Shown here piece by piece: positions 5,922 to 6,015 of a stretch of 6,015 nucleotides of DNA (position 1 is the stretch's first letter; every line of letters begins with the position of its first letter). The notes under the pieces were generated by a model. It saw only the letters and a program-made list of their open reading frames with translations, searched no databases and was not told where the DNA came from. Origin of the DNA: Desulfobacter sp. (lineage in GTDB: Bacteria; Desulfobacterota; Desulfobacteria; Desulfobacterales; Desulfobacteraceae); the NCBI GenBank assembly GCA_030145005.1, contig JAQYWJ010000138.1, positions 1 to 6,015 of the forward strand. Reading direction: 5' to 3'. The position numbers were made by a program, and so were the translations under genes.

Positions 5922-6015
5922 GTGGTTTTAATTTCCATTGATGATATTATCGCCTGTGCCGAATCAGTTGCCGATTTACTTTGCAGGTCCCAAATCAAGG
6001 ATCTGGAGCCAGGGA
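5922..6015 (+). CDS. Possible 5' end of an unrecognised gene, truncated by window edge
   Basis: A forward frame is open from 5841 to the end of the window. From a GTG at 5922 it would read MVLISIDDIIACAESVADLL and then CRSQIKDLEPG, a pattern of alternating hydrophobic and acidic residues that looks like a genuine amphipathic protein start. Other in-frame starts are GTG at 5901 and 5916. GGTGGG at 5911-5916 is at best a poor ribosome binding site. No family is recognised from about 31 residues. A competing ATG at 5941 in another frame gives a proline-rich peptide that looks less protein-like. Confidence 0.3.
   Translation, partial: MVLISIDDIIACAESVADLLCRSQIKDLEPG

Noticed and set aside
5816..5998. 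Reverse-strand 60-residue open frame in the right-hand intergenic region
   Set aside because: No ribosome binding site, no recognisable motif, and it overlaps a more protein-like forward frame.
1..6015. Mobile element, CRISPR array, toxin-antitoxin or defence island
   Set aside because: No direct repeats, terminal inverted repeats, transposase or integrase motifs, repeat-spacer pattern or tRNA-like structure were seen; the genes read as ordinary chromosomal functions.

Overview
The window is a densely packed, plus-strand chromosomal stretch carrying mostly housekeeping genes. The gene content, codon style and a fused PurD-PurE suggest a Gram-negative anaerobe of the Desulfobacterota (sulfate-reducer-like). 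That placement is inferred from general resemblance of the proteins, because no rRNA or lineage marker is present.

Layout. Positions 3-356 are the C-terminal part of a DUF1992 (DnaJC28-like) protein cut by the window edge. It overlaps by 4 nt (ATGA) a small two-helix membrane protein with a SHOCT-like tail (353-844). After 30 nt comes D-alanine--D-alanine ligase (875-1834), which overlaps by 4 nt (ATGA) a single reading frame of 587 codons (1831-3594). This frame joins glycinamide ribonucleotide synthetase (PurD) to N5-CAIR mutase (PurE). A 45-nt gap leads to a YrdC/Sua5-type threonylcarbamoyl-AMP synthase (3640-4281). A 75-nt gap then leads to a six-helix, HAMP-linked HD-GYP phosphodiesterase (best start 4357, ends 5802). 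The last 213 nt hold no strong signal except a modest inverted repeat and the possible 5' end of another gene running off the window.

How the genes fit together. The first five genes are close or overlapping, and no convincing terminator lies between them, so they probably form one transcription unit. It covers peptidoglycan precursor synthesis (Ddl), purine synthesis (PurD and PurE activities) and tRNA t6A modification. The linkage looks like growth-related co-expression rather than one pathway. The HD-GYP gene is a membrane sensor predicted to degrade cyclic di-GMP; nothing ties it functionally to the genes upstream.

The most notable points are the PurD-PurE fusion (pathway steps 2 and 6, not consecutive), the unnamed SHOCT-tailed membrane protein, a perfect 10-bp hairpin in the first codons of the sua5-like gene with a competing upstream arm, and altered residues in that enzyme's usually conserved FPTxT loop. 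I see no mobile element, CRISPR array, RNA gene or evident novel defence system.
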